A DNA stretch of 64,000 bases from Vitellaria paradoxa (taxonomy: Eukaryota > Streptophyta > Magnoliopsida > Ericales > Sapotaceae). A model generated the notes under the pieces. The model did not search any database, had not been told where the DNA came from, and was given only the letters and a program-made list of their open reading frames with translations. The stretch's first letter is position 1. The number at the start of each line of letters is the position of its first letter. The stretch is from positions 18,279,228 through 18,343,227 of the forward strand of contig CM034241.1 of the NCBI GenBank assembly GCA_019916065.1, given 5' to 3'. The position numbers and the translations under genes were made by a program. This document shows positions 20,491-32,223 of the stretch, piece by piece.

Positions 20491-21231
20491 TTAAGGGAAA
20501 CTAGTAACATCAAATAAAGAACCACCAAAGGAATTAATTGCTAAGAACAGAAGATAGAAGTGACCAAACATGCACCAAGTTCCTATTAATATCAGTCTTA
20601 GGAAAAGGCCACAAGATAAAATTCGAGCACGAATCACCGTTTCCACCTGTCCTAACATAGTAAGCTCATTAGTAAAAGAGTGATTAAACAACCTAGAATT
20701 CCTTTCTTTCCACATGAAGTAGACCAAAGAAGATAATCCCAATCTACCCAACAAATGAAGTAAAGAGTCACCAGATAAATTCAAAGTACACCATTGGATA
20801 ATATCACCCCAAGTAGAAGTAAAGCAATGAAACCCCCATTTCCTTAACAATTGGAACCACAACCTCTCAGTGAAATGACATTGAAAGAACCAATATGAGT
20901 GGCTCTCTATAAAATCCCCACAAAAAAGACAAAGAGAAGACTGATTAATCCCAGCAGCAGCAAGCCAATCTTGAGTTGACAATCTACTGTATATTGCCAA
21001 CCGCAAGATAAAAGAATAATAGGGAACATGGTATTTAAACCAAATGATAGAATACCAATCAACTTCATTATGATGATCACAAATTACCTCCCAAGCAGAT
21101 CGAACTAAAAACTTCCTATTTGTATATTTCCAAATGATCTTGTCACCAATAGCACAATTTGATTGAGGCATCAAAAGAGTAGCCTCCTTTAGTTCACTAA
21201 GATCTTTAGAATGCCCATCTTCCATTAACAA
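20491..21231 (-). pseudogene. L1 ORF2 C-terminus, zf-RVT domain
   Basis: An open segment of 246 codons: KIIWKYTNRKFLVRSAWEV, HVPYYSFILRLAIYSRLSTQ, then CLFCGDFIESHSYWFFQC, the Cys/His-rich reverse-transcriptase-associated zinc-binding motif, followed by LVYFMWKERNSRLFNH. This is the standard tail of plant L1 ORF2. The long open length suggests moderate age. Confidence 0.88.
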
Positions 21232-21751
21232 TAATTTTAGCTACTTTGGCAAATTTGGATAAACCAGAATCATAAATAACTCAGGCAGAAAGAAAAGAAC
21301 AAATAGGACCATCAGGTAACTAAGGATCAAACCAAAGGGATATAGCTCGACCATTAACAATCTCACAAGACAAAAAAGGTTTGATATTTGAAGAATTTTA
21401 TGCCATAACCAAGAACAATTCTAAGGAATTTTGGCAATCCAAAATTGACTTTTGCCTGATAAATTCACATGAATCCAAGCTACCCATAGTAGAGGAAGGA
21501 TCACATAAACACCAAATATACCTGGAAATGGCTGCTCTATTCCAATCCTTAGTCTTTTTCATACCCAAGCCTCATTCTTTTTTTGGTCGAGACACCACAT
21601 CCCAAGCCGCTTTAGCTCCCATAGGAGATAAAGAAGTACCTTTCCAAAGAAAAGACCTTAGTTTAGCTTTAATACTTTTAATCACCTTGGCAGGAAGAAT
21701 AAATTGAAAGCACCAATAAGACTAAATACTGAAGAGCACTGACTAGATGAG

Positions 21752-23017
21752 CTAAAGCCTTCTCATAAAAGAAAGAAATTTATTTGTCCACAATTTGAGC
21801 TTCTTCAAAATTTTGCTTTCTAAATCAACACAATCCATAGCTTTAAGCTTTGACGAGATTAATGAGACACCAAAGTATTTCAAATGATGATTACCCCATC
21901 TAAAACCCATACAAGCAGCAATATTATCTCTAAGAGCACCATCAACACCCACGTCAAAGATATCACTCTTATTTAGATTAGGAACTAAATCAAAATAACA
22001 GGAAAAGACATCAAAAGCACCCTTTAAAATCCTAACCAAACCCATATCCCCATGGCAAAATAACATTAGGTCATCAGCAAAACAAAGATGAGTCAAACAA
22101 GTTTTAGAACATCTCTAATAGAATTTAAACTCAATTGAAGAAGCAATTTTCTTATGCAAAATTCGAGAAAGCACCTCCATACAAATCACAAACAGATAAG
22201 GTGATAAAGGATCACTTTGTCTAATCCTTTTCTTCCCCTAATAGTAACCATTAAGTTCACCATTAATACTTACAAAGAACATAGGAGAGGTAACAGAGGC
22301 TCTAATCCACCCAATTAGCTTACTCAGAAAACCCAAAAGATCTATAGCATCCCAAAGAAACTCTCTCCGAACTAAATCAAAGGCCTTCATAAGATCAACC
22401 TTAAAAGCACAGGAGATGGCCCTTTATTTCTATGATATCCTCTCATCCTGAGTAAGAAGAATATTATTTGAAATACAATGGCCAGCAGCAAAAGTAGCTT
22501 GAGAATGATTAATAATAGATGGCAACACCCTCTTCACTCTCTCAACTAGAATCTTGGTAATACATTTGTAAATAGTATTACAACAAGATATAGGGCAAAA
22601 ATCCTTGACCATAGAAGGGTTAGGAACCTTGGGAACTAAAGCCACAACAGTAGCATTAGCTTCTCTAAGTAAGGAACCCAAAGTAAAGAACTCCTTAATA
22701 GCAATAACAACATCACCACCCACAATACTCCAAGCTTTATAAAAGAAATAAGCATCAAACCCATCTAGACCTGGAGTCTTACTAGGATGCAAACGAAAAA
22801 AGACAGACTTAATCTCCTCATCTAAAATAGGTGCATCTAACAATCCCCTTAAAGAGTCATCCACTAAAGGAGAAATGCAATGATGAAGGGAAGACTTCCC
22901 CAAATGAGCCAAATTGGAGTCACAACCTAAAAAATTTTGATAAAACCGAACAACTTCAGCTTTGACATCCTTAGGATCATAAAGCATTGTCCCATCCTTT
23001 GTACGAATACACACCAA
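21752..23017 (-). pseudogene. L1 ORF2 reverse transcriptase
   Basis: Blocks in order on the minus strand: LHPSKTPGLDGFDAYFFYKAW, ATVVALVPKVPNP, DFCPISCCNTIYKCITKIL, SQATFAAGHCISNNILL, then in 21752-22096 THLCFADDLMLFCHGD with the catalytic F-A-D-D. Between 22097 and 22430 the frame is broken but 'KAFD..RREFLWDAI'-like remnants remain. Clearly L1 RT, inactivated by stops and frameshifts. Confidence 0.88.
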
Positions 23018-23400
23018 CTTATTGACATTGTTATGGTTCTTGATGGAGTTAAAGAAAAAAGAAAAGTTTTGGTCACCCTCCCTAAGCCACTGGATTCAGT
23101 TCTTTTGCTTAGCTAAACTCTCTTCAACTTTAGAAACTTCCTTTAAACAGCTCAAACAATCCACTCATTTGGCCAAGAACTCATCAGAAACTCCAAATGT
23201 ATCAACATGCTTTTGATAAGAAAACAATTCATCCCTGAAAACTTGAAGAAAAAGTTACTGGTCCCTACACTTTTGAATACTCAAAGCTCGTAAAGCCTTC
23301 TTCACCTCTTTAAGCTTCAAGTAACTTGATACATTTTATACCCCATAAATTCCTTACTCTAAGCCCGAGCAACAGTAGGAAGAAACTCATCAAAATCAGC

Positions 23401-24160
23401 TTAATAGTTGAAAATTTTAAAACATTTCTTACCAATATTCAATCCAACGCCAATATGAGCCATAACAAGAGAGTGGTCTGAAACATCATAAGGGAGAAAA
23501 TCTACAAATGAATGTGGAAATGAAGACATCCACCCACCATTAACAATAGCACGATCCAATTTCCTTATGGTTTCACCCTTAACTTTCCTCCATGAATATA
23601 GTAAACCTAAAAATCGCAAATCATCCAAACCAGCCCCCAATAATTCATTTTTACAATCCTCCATGTACGGCAACCAATCAAGAGATCGACCTCTTCTTCT
23701 AGATGAAAAACGCACTGCATTTAAGTCATCAAAAGCTAACCAGGGCCGATCACCAACAAAAGAACTATAAGAGATCAAATTAGCCCACAAAGTATACCTT
23801 TCATTTATCACATTAGAACCATATACAAAAGAGATGGAACATTGAACATTCATGGCTTTAACCTTTAAAGAACAATGCATTATTTGCCCAAATTGACCTA
23901 TTAACTCCAAATCAAGCAAATAAGATTCCATAGGACCCAAATACAAACATCAGAATAATAATTACTTAAGCATGACCAACCATGCATTAAATTAAGCAAA
24001 ACCCTATCCTTACAAGGCTCTTTGACTTTAGTTTCCACTAAAACAACATAAGACAAGTTGTTTTCCTTAATAAAATGACCCACCTCCATTTGCTTTAAGG
24101 GGAATTATGCCCCATAATATTCCAACATCTAATTTTAAACGTGAAAACTAGATTTAGACT
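23401..24160 (-). pseudogene. L1 ORF2 endonuclease (APE-type)
   Basis: ORF2 appears to start near 24160 with a NIMGHNSPLKQMEVGHFI-like block, then VVLVETKVKEP (catalytic E). Next come SFVYGSN, RPWLAFDDLNAVR, LLYSWRK, RKLDRAIVN and DVSDHSLVMAHI. The SDHS motif is the conserved APE-like endonuclease end. The DDLN block departs from the usual GDFN. At least one stop and one frame change split it. Confidence 0.85.
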
Positions 24161-24642
24161 TATTTGAACCATCAGCCGTAGCCATCCCATTATTCCCCTT
24201 CTTAGAATTCTCTTTAGCATCTTGTTTTTCAAAGGAGATGAAAAATGCCCATTATTCCCATTATCCCATTACTCTTTTCCTTAATTGCTGCTATACCAAG
24301 GGTGTTAGTATCTTTTAATTTGCATAACTCATCCTAAAGTTCATCTATGCTGTGACTTTGGCGGCAGCCTTTCCTTCTTAAGGATGGGAGAGATTAAATC
24401 CAGACTTGCGAAACATCCTTGCCTCGGAGATTGATTAGAACATTAGATGGAATAAAAATAGATGAGATTTATGTGGATTCCTCATCTAATCCTATACCAT
24501 CCTTATTAGAGTTCAAGAGAGATGAAGAAACTGCAAGTTGCTTGGAGAGTACATGTTAGTCAGCCATGAGTTTTAGAGAGAGAAATTAGAGATCAAAGCT
24601 CTCATTTTGTTTTGTTGTTGTTCCTAAAGAGGGATAGGAGTT

Positions 24643-24678
24643 TTCTTTTACCTTTTCAAAAAAAAAAAAAAAAAAAAT
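24643..24678 (+). mobile_element. 36-bp retroposed stub (TTTTACC...A19) with 13-bp TSD
   Basis: The insert TTCTTTTACCTTTTC plus about 19 A is flanked by AGGGATAGGAGTT (24630-24642 and 24679-24691). The duplicated target itself belongs to the gag-only family copy that follows (compare the complement of 9565-9577). Confidence 0.6.
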
Positions 24679-26079
24679 AGGGATAGGAGTTCATTATTTG
24701 TTTTGAAGATATCTTATGACTTCTATCCCCTTATATTGCATCAACCATTTAGTAAAATTTACCTTAATGAATTAAAAGGTTGTACTTTTATTTAAATTGA
24801 AAAGAAGTGTTTTGATGAACTTTTCTATAATTTTGATGTGCTTCTTTAAACACTTGACTAATTTTGCATGTACGTTTCTATCTTCTTATATATGGATCTT
24901 GAATTAATGTTTAGCACGATTAAAAAATGATGAGGAGCAATTAAAAAAATAATTATAACCTACACTGGAAAGGGCTACTGTTGGAACCAGTGAGAAGCCC
25001 CTTAATGACTCATTGATTGTTAAGGAATAGCTACCTACCCATAAACATGTGAAAGCGGTCATGACCTTGAAGGGGATATACATAAAATTTTTTTCAAAAA
25101 AAGGAGAATTGTGGATGGATTAAAAAAAAAAAGAATCACGACTGGATAAAAAAAATTGCTCTCAATTCATTTGGTGCATCAAACATAATCTCTTGATCTT
25201 ATGATTTGTTTGAGGGGGAGCATATATGTATGATTAGTCATCATTTCACACGTGCACAAGCATTTTCTTTCCATTTTATGGCTTAATTCATCTCATGACG
25301 CAATCTTGAAAATTTATTTGGGAAGATGGATTTTTATTCAAAATTTTATTTGAAATTATTGAATGACTTATTTACATGTTTGAACATAGAAAAATTAAAA
25401 TTTCTTTGATAGACATATCGTGAAATTTTTCTATCTGACATAAGCCTTCTCAAGTGTTGTTTTAAGCGCAAAATAGCCCATGGAGGACTTTTCCAAAGAA
25501 TCTCACATGATGGAGGAGACGATGGTAGGTGTGGCTACTATTATAGTTTTTGTGCTATGATTTTTGAAAATTCCCTTAATCTTGTCAATTCCTTAACAAA
25601 AAAGTGGAGTAGAATAAAGATTTTTTTTAACCTTGTAATTAATGCATATGACTAATGAGTTAGACTATTTTATTGCCGTTTGGTATTTTTAATTGTTTGT
25701 TTAAGTGTGTGCAGGTTTCAATTTGAAATTTAATTTGGTTTTGTTATGAAATTGCTAAAGGGGAGATTGTAAAGTCAAATTTATGGCAAATCCAAACAAA
25801 ATAATTAAATTTGCAATTAAGGACAAGATTTCCTAATTCGACATGGAATGGGATTCAAGTTTCCTAAATCAAACAATGATGGAGTTTCCTAATCAGATAA
25901 AGATTAAGTTTCCAAATCAGATAAGGATTGAGTTTCCTGATATATTGATGATATAATTGGGAAACCTAAACAAAGAAGGAAACCAAATGAAGATTGAGTT
26001 CTTATAGATCATAGAAAAATTGTGCAAGCTTTCAAATCCTAATGAGTCTCAGCAACACTCAGAGAATTTCCTAACAAAG

Positions 26080-26394
26080 TAATGTGATCCCATATTAATT
26101 AGCGAGGATGGTCTTTGGTGTTATATATATGGGTTTGCAACCCTCCCCTTATGAGCTAGCTTTTGAGGTAAAGTTAGGCTAGGTTTGTATCATTTGGTAT
26201 CAGAGCCAAACCTTGTCTGGTTAGTGTGCCCCACAGGCTTAGTTCCCTGCACGAGGAAGTGCAGTATAAAGGAGTCGGGTCTGATGCGATCCCACATTAG
26301 TTAACGAGAGCAGTCTTTGATGTTATATATATGAGTTTGCAACCCTTCCCTTACGAGCTAGCTTTTCAGGTGGAGTTAGGCCAGGTTCGTATCA
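26080..26394 (+). mobile_element. TRIM (miniature LTR retrotransposon), complete
   Basis: Two 113-bp terminal repeats (26080-26192 and 26282-26394) surround an 89-bp centre. The centre has TGGTATCAGAGCC (initiator-Met tRNA PBS) at 26195-26207 and a purine tract AAAGGAGTCGGG at 26268-26279. Flanking 5-mers CAAAG and CGAAG match at 4 of 5 positions. Both repeats carry 'gttatatatatg' followed by 'gagctagctttt'. It codes nothing and must move with another element's proteins. It sits inside the LTR of the gag-only family copy, so it is the younger insertion. Confidence 0.9.
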
Positions 26395-26869
26395 CGAAGA
26401 TTCTGAAGATTATGAAGATTTTTTTTCCATTTTGAGAAATCTGTTTATGTATTTAAGTCCTAGTTTGAATAAGACTTTGTAAGTCTATATATATGCACCT
26501 AAGCTTAATGTATAAATAACATTGAAAGGGCAGATTATAGAGTCTTGTAGGAGAGAAATTTTCCTTTGTGAGCTTATAATTCTTTCTTTTTGTTGTTATT
26601 TACTCTTTATTGAGCCTGTGCACTTTTTGAGGATTCAGAAAGTTTCCGCTTAATATAGGTTAATCATGGATTTGAGTAAGTGCTTGAACGAAGTCATGCG
26701 AGGAGTTCTAGAGATTTCAGGTGAGTACTTGTAACTTGAATTATATAGTCGAAATTGTTTTGAGGTTTTTTTCCCTAGAGGTTTTTCCTTATTATTTCTT
26801 GGTGCCTTCATATTTTATTTATTGTGTGGATTGGGAGTGATTCAAAAATTTCAATCAATTTAAATAGTC

Positions 26870-28300
26870 TAAGACAAGTCTAACATCCTGTTCAAGCTTG
26901 ATCGCAAGGATGTAGCTTGCTTCTTCAAAGTTCTTTAAATCAAATTATTTCTCTAATCTTATTTTAACTATGGATAACATGCCAGAATCATTCACAATGA
27001 GTAGAATGTCATATACATATAGGTTTAAGAACACCACCATGCTTCCACTACTTCTTTTATATACACAAGGTTCATCCAGGTTTTGACCAAAACCAAGTGA
27101 CTTGGTTGCCTTATCAAATTGGATTTTTCAGCCCCGAGATGCCTGCTTAAGTACATAAATGGACTTATGCAATTTACATACCATATGCTCCTGGCCTTTA
27201 GGTATGAACCCATCTAGTCTTTTCTTTTTCTTATAGATACAATTACAGCCAATAGGTTTAATATTGGCAAACGATTCTGCAAGTTTCCAAACTTTGATTA
27301 GAATACATAGATTCCATTTTAAATTTCATCACAGTTTTCTAAGAATCTATATCTCTTCATAAAATAACCTTAACATAACTGGAAAGAACAAGTTATTGTT
27401 CTCCTTGGAGGGATTCTCCTAAGAACATGTACTTGTTAGGTGCCTGACAATCCTCCACTACGACAAGGTTCTGGTATATCAAAATAAGTAGATAACATAG
27501 TGTCTAGAGTATCCTAAGAATAACACTTATCAACTACCGATGGGTTAGAACTATCAACCTCTTCTAACTGAACTCTACCTTTAGGTTTTTGATCCATTAT
27601 ATAATCATCCTCTAAAAAGATAACACGCATACTAACGAACACATTCTGCTCTCTAGGATTGTAAAATAGCTAACCTTCGTTTCTTTTGGATATCCTATGA
27701 AATAGTTCAATTTGGATCTCGATTCTAACTTACCAGTTTTAGAAGCAAACTTAGTTGGTACAGAGTTTAGAATATGCATAGTTATTCGTAAGGTGTGCCC
27801 CCAAAAGAATATAGACAAGTCAGAATAACTCATCATTGATCTTACCATATTTAAAAAAGTTCTATTCCTTCTCTCAGCTACACCATTCTACTGAGGCATG
27901 CCCGGTGTAGACAACTTGGATAAAATCTTATTATCCAACAATTATTTATTAAAATCATTGGAGAGATACTCTCCATCTCGATCAGATTTAAGTGACTTTG
28001 TGTTATTATCTAATTGTATTTTTACCTCAGCCTGAAACTCTTTGAACTTTTCAAATGCTACAGTAGATAAATATAACCATACCTAGAGTAATCATTCGTG
28101 AAAGTAATGAAATACTCACAACTTTCCCGAGCTTTAACATGCACGGGTCCACTCACATCTATGTGAACTAACTCTAATAAATCTTAGGCTCTGTTATCTT
28201 TTGTAGCTCTCTTGGTCATTTTACCTCTAAGCAAGAAATGCACATTGGTAATGGCTGCTTATGTTGCTCAATTACCTCACTTTTAATTTTAAATTCTGAT
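26870..28300 (-). pseudogene. Copia pol remnant: integrase and RT (minus)
   Basis: RT blocks on the minus strand at 26890-27190: VCKLHKSIYVLKQASRG, FGQNLDEPCVYK, LYVYDILLIVND (catalytic YVDD changed to YVYD) and a FDLKNFEEASYIL-like stretch. Integrase blocks at 27612-28200: NGVAERRNRTFLNMVRSMM, ILNSVPTK, SLKSDRDGEYLS. A gag-pre-integrase CISCLEVK-like block lies near 28220. Dozens of stops; no LTRs assigned. RNase H is missing where the gag-only family LTR begins (26853). Confidence 0.8.
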
Positions 28301-28339
28301 TTGAGTGTCTAGAGTATAGAAAATTGAAATGGATTTCCC

Positions 28340-28875
28340 CATGGTGCCATGGGTACCCACTCAACCCCTACTTTAATTCTTATAGGACAAGGGTTCGAGT
28401 CGGGGAAGGCGCACCCCAGGGTAGAAAGAAGGGCCACGGGCACCTTTAATGTGAGGGAGTTTTTGCAATTATGGAGAGTGATGGTCTATCTTTTAATGTG
28501 AGGGAGTTTTCGTGACCATGGAGATCGATAGTCTAACCACAACCCTTCTTTCTACCCTCACAATAAAAGGTATTATGAATTCGTCACCCTCAGAGAGCCC
28601 CTACAGTACGCCTCTAGTGACTCAAACCCCTGTCCTTTAATAATTAAATTAGGGGTTGAATGGGTATCTATGACTACTAAACCCCTCAGTACCCACTCAA
28701 CGCCTAATTTAATTCTTAAAGTACAGGGGTTCGAGTCGAGAGAGGCACACTCCAGGAGCTCCTTGAGGGGCCTAGTAGTCATAGGTACCTACTCAACCCC
28801 TAATTTAATTCTTAAAAGATAGGGCTTTAAGTTGCGGAAGTGCACTCCAAAAGCTCCCTGAGGATGACAAATTCA
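28340..28875. repeat. Cluster of four tRNA-like repeat units, one inverted
   Basis: A unit of roughly 100 bp recurs: 'gtacccactcaacccctaat' then a B-box-like GGGTTCGAGTC, then 'aaggcgcac' or 'gaggcacactcc'. Forward copies start near 28350, 28690 and 28785. One inverted copy covers about 28576-28688 and pairs with 28766-28874, so the locus can fold into a large stem with the 28690 copy in its loop. The B-box suggests a Pol III/SINE origin, but no poly(A) or TSD is seen. The 69-codon minus frame across it is a by-product. Confidence 0.55.
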
Positions 28876-28939
28876 CAATGCCTCCAGGTGTAAGCGTAAA
28901 AAGGAGGGTCGTGGTCGGAAAATCACTCCCCATGATTGC

Positions 28940-29830
28940 AAAAACTCCCTCACTTTGCAAGGTGTGGTTAAAGCACAATAAACTAATGAGTACTAGGTCG
29001 ATTTCCACAGGGATCTATGGGGCAAAGTAGTGGTTGATTCCAATGGGTTAAAGTGACAAAAACATGATTCACATGAATTTAAAACAAATTAAAAATATGG
29101 TTCATAATCTATCTTAAGAACAATAGAGGTTCTAAGTCTAGCAACCCACATACAAAATTGTCATAAGAGTTCTAAGTTACGTAACATCTATGATCTTATT
29201 GATAAAATATGTAAATCAATGCTAATTGGGTCTTGAATCAATGATTTCTGAAATAACTAGACACAAATTGAATCAGCAATTGAAGAACTCAAATTGATAA
29301 CATGAAGCTCGGCATCTTGAGAATCATTAGAAAGGACATTATCCTTGCCTCGCCCCAAGAAAAACTCCTGATCATATTCAAAGAATTAATAATAGAGATA
29401 GAAATCTAAAATGAAGACATTGGAATCTGAAATGAAAATTGCTTAAGAATTAAAATTAGATTACACTAATTGAAACTGAGACTAAAATTTAGAATTAAAC
29501 ACAACAATCTAAAAATTCTCTCTCCAGATCTCCCTCTCTATAGAATGATAAGGAATTCTAATTCTAAAAACTAACCGATGCCATTGCGTGTGTCATGTGA
29601 TGTCAACTATATCCTCATATCTCCTCTAATTCTTCCAGAGACTTCCTTATTCTGTTCCGTAAATGCTCATTTAGTTACGGATTTGCCCCTCTTTGATTTT
29701 AGGATCATCGTCACATGGAGAAGTTGAGGTCACATGGAAGACGTTATTGAAATGGAAGATTTAAGAACAATATTTTGAAATAACTTTCTGTATCCAGATT
29801 ATCATTAGCAAAGTTTTAAGCATATGTATT
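28940..29830. repeat. Possible gypsy-type LTR remnant
   Basis: Contains 'aggtcgatttccacaggg', parallel to the phrase in the LTR at 18811-20270. A long AT-rich body and a CT-rich leader near 29518-29545 follow. Ends, PBS and TSD were not found; this rests on resemblance only. Confidence 0.3.
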
Positions 29831-30059
29831 CTTGACGACATTATTTTATGGTTAAAGCAATATATGTGAGCCTTTCCATATCCAAATTATCATTAATAAT
29901 GGCTTAAGATATGTATTTTTAATTATATTATTTTTGGTTAAGGTAGAATATATAAATTTTATGAAGAATTAAGATCCAACATATTTAATTAAATATTATG
30001 TGTTAATTTAATTATTGTCTTAATTTTTTACAATTTTTGGATATAAAGTCTAGAGATAG

Positions 30060-30919
30060 TTTGGATGTAACCCTTTGTAAATGGAGTAGATCTATATTTG
30101 ATCTCGATCAAATCCGTCAGATCCAGATCCAATTAAAATGAATTCGATCCTGATCAAAAAATAATTGGATTCAATTTGAAATATCTAGTCTAGATCTCTA
30201 CACCCAGTGGATCCGACCTATTTTACAAAATAATTTTTTAAATCATAATTTCATAAAAATAAAAAATATATTTTATTCAAAATATATTATATATATAATT
30301 ATATATGTATATACAATGTCAAATAGTGGTGCCCTTACTATGCACAAATGAAAGTCAGTTGATAGAGGAGGTGTTGCTTCTTTCTCTCTAACAAAGTCTA
30401 TACTTTTCTTTCACTTGCATTCTACAAATTAACCCTAGTTAACCAAAACCCCAAGCTTTATCAAGGAAATTGTCCAATTCGAGTCTCCAAGATTCTGTTG
30501 ATTTGCTCAATCAAATGGTCCAAATGTGACCGCTACCTCGCATTTTTCAATTTAATAAAGTGTTAATGTCAAGAGATCATGGAGCAAGCTGATCTTGCAG
30601 GCAAAGACGCCAATTTGGAGAGCTACGATGGGGTGAATATAATTATATAAATACTTTACATGTGTGTGTGTGTGTGTATAAGAATAAAATAGTTAAAAAT
30701 GATTTATTTTATTTTACGATAATTTTTTTTATTTTTTAATTTTTATTTTTAAATATTTTATTTTTAAAAATAATGGGACTGATAGATCATCCAGATCCAT
30801 TAATTCTTGAGCCCAACAGATCTAGATTAGTTAGGTCACGAATTTAATTGGACAGATCTAGTCTAATATTATTGGATCTAGTCCGAATTGAATGTGGACC
30901 AAATCTAACTCATCAACAG
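30060..30919. other. GATC-rich flanks around an exon-like leader
   Basis: Both flanks (about 30085-30205 and 30785-30895) are dense in GATC words (agatct, agatcc, tgatca, ggatct), as subterminal repeats of some DNA transposons are. Between them, 30330-30640 is less AT-rich and contains an ATG at about 30580 (MEQADLAGKDANLESYDGV...) that runs into a possible GT donor near 30635. It could be a captured host 5' exon, but I cannot name it and no TSD was found. A (TG)n run lies at 30662-30678. Confidence 0.3.
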
Positions 30920-30927
30920 GCCTATTT

Positions 30928-32215
30928 ATCCATCCTTTTTAGTATTCTAGTTTTTTGGAGCATGCATTTTATCCTTCCAAAGAAAGTCAATAACAATCTT
31001 GAGCAAATGTTGAGAAGATTCTTATAATTGGGTGCTGAGCTTAAGAAAGAAGGAAGTAAGCTCACTTGGGATGAGGTATGTCTACCAAAATGTGAAAGAG
31101 GCCTTGGAAGTCGTAAGCTCCAAGATTGGAACAAAGCTGTAATGTTGAGACATTTGTGGGCTCTATACTCAAGGAACTCATCTCTATAGGTTCGATGGTG
31201 TCACTCCAATCTACTGAAACGTAAATGCTTCTAGGAAGTCAAGACTCCCTCGGATTGCTCATGGACATGGCACAAGCTACTCAAACTATGGGAAATGGGG
31301 AATCTATCTCCTTTGGGTACTCTAACTGGCAACCCAAAGGGTCCCTAATTCCAAAATATTTTCTAAGAATAGCTTATGATGCTGGGTTGTCTTGTGAGGG
31401 TAAAGTTTCAAGTATCATTCAAAATGGGCAATGGAAGTGGCCGTTTCTAGATACTTGGCAACTTAGGGAAATAATCCTTGAGTCCCCCCCTGAATATGCC
31501 CCGCAACCACATCTCTAAGATTAGTTTATATGGTTTGTATCAAAGGATGATGCTTACAATGCAGCTGCCACTTGGAATACACTAAGAAGAAGATCCCAAC
31601 AGGTACCATGGCACAAGCTCCGCTAGTTTCCTCATCACATTCCAAGGCATAGCTTTATTCTATGACTTGCAATAAGAGAATGATTTGCCACTAAGGATAA
31701 ACTACTTGCTTGGGGGTTGAATGTTGATGCCATATGTGTCCTATGTCAAAATTGCCCTGAAAATATGGAGCATCTATTTTTTATATGCCCCTATCCAACT
31801 AAAGTGAGGAAAAGTATTTTGCAAATGTGCTCAACTGTTAAACCTACACAATCATGTTAAGAGAAAATTACATGGGCATCTAATAAATTCAAGGGGAAAA
31901 GTTTCAATAATACCATATGCAAGTTACCTTCGGCAGCCTTAGTATACCATATATGGCAAGAGCGTAATGTAAGAATATTCAAAGAGCTCTCATCCTCAAT
32001 TGCCAGCATTGTCAACAACCTCAAGTGCAAAGCTAGGCTAAAAGTCTCCCAACTTCCTATCATTAAGCACATGATGGAAAATGCTAATCTTTGTAACTTT
32101 GGGGTTTTACCTTTCGTAATTAAATGTATACGAGAATATGCCCCCTAAGATGATGTATATATTTACCCAATTAATCCAAATTATACTTACTTACTAGAAA
32201 AAAAAAAAAAAAAAA
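30928..32215 (+). mobile_element. 5'-truncated L1 LINE (ORF2 C-terminus), TSD GCCTATTT
   Basis: Plus-strand frame blocks: KKVNNNLEQMLRRFL, KLTWDEVCLPKCERGLGSRK, LQDWNKAVMLRHLWALY, then a zf-RVT-like region near 31600-31900 with stops. It ends 'tacttacttactag' plus an A run at 32198-32215. The 8-bp duplication GCCTATTT flanks it (30920-30927 and 32216-32223). It belongs to the same L1 family as the minus-strand tails at 34400 and 46062, judged by the shared 3' text 'tgcccc(c)taaga...'. Confidence 0.85.
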
Positions 32216-32223
32216 GCCTATTT

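Larger units (their letters stand above)
20271..24620 (-). mobile_element. L1-type LINE, long remnant (minus strand)
   Basis: Reads on the minus strand from a 5' region at about 24.6 kb through ORF2: endonuclease, reverse transcriptase and a zinc-binding (zf-RVT) C-terminus ending at 20491. Stops and frameshifts occur throughout. No poly(A) tail is visible at the left end, where the gypsy LTR starts, so the 3' tip was probably lost. The 500 bp right of ORF2 holds degraded frame segments. Confidence 0.88.
24620..26853 (+). mobile_element. 3' part of a second gag-only family element with its LTR
   Basis: From about 24620 to 25757 the text matches the reverse complement of 8476-9580. The polypurine tract AAAGGGGAGAT lies at 25758-25767 and the LTR runs 25768-26853 (TGTAAAG... 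to ...AAATTTCA). Minus the TRIM insertion the LTR is about 766 bp, somewhat shorter than in the copy at 7579-12617. No gag and no 5' LTR remain, so the element is 5'-truncated. Orientation is opposite to the first copy. Confidence 0.82.

Noticed and set aside
28573..28782. 69-codon minus frame (MTTRPLKELLECASLDS...)
   Set aside because: Spans the tRNA-like repeat units in both orientations; the repeat explains it.
32198..32215. Polyadenylation of a host gene
   Set aside because: The A-run is genomic and paired with an 8-bp target duplication, so it is an L1 tail.
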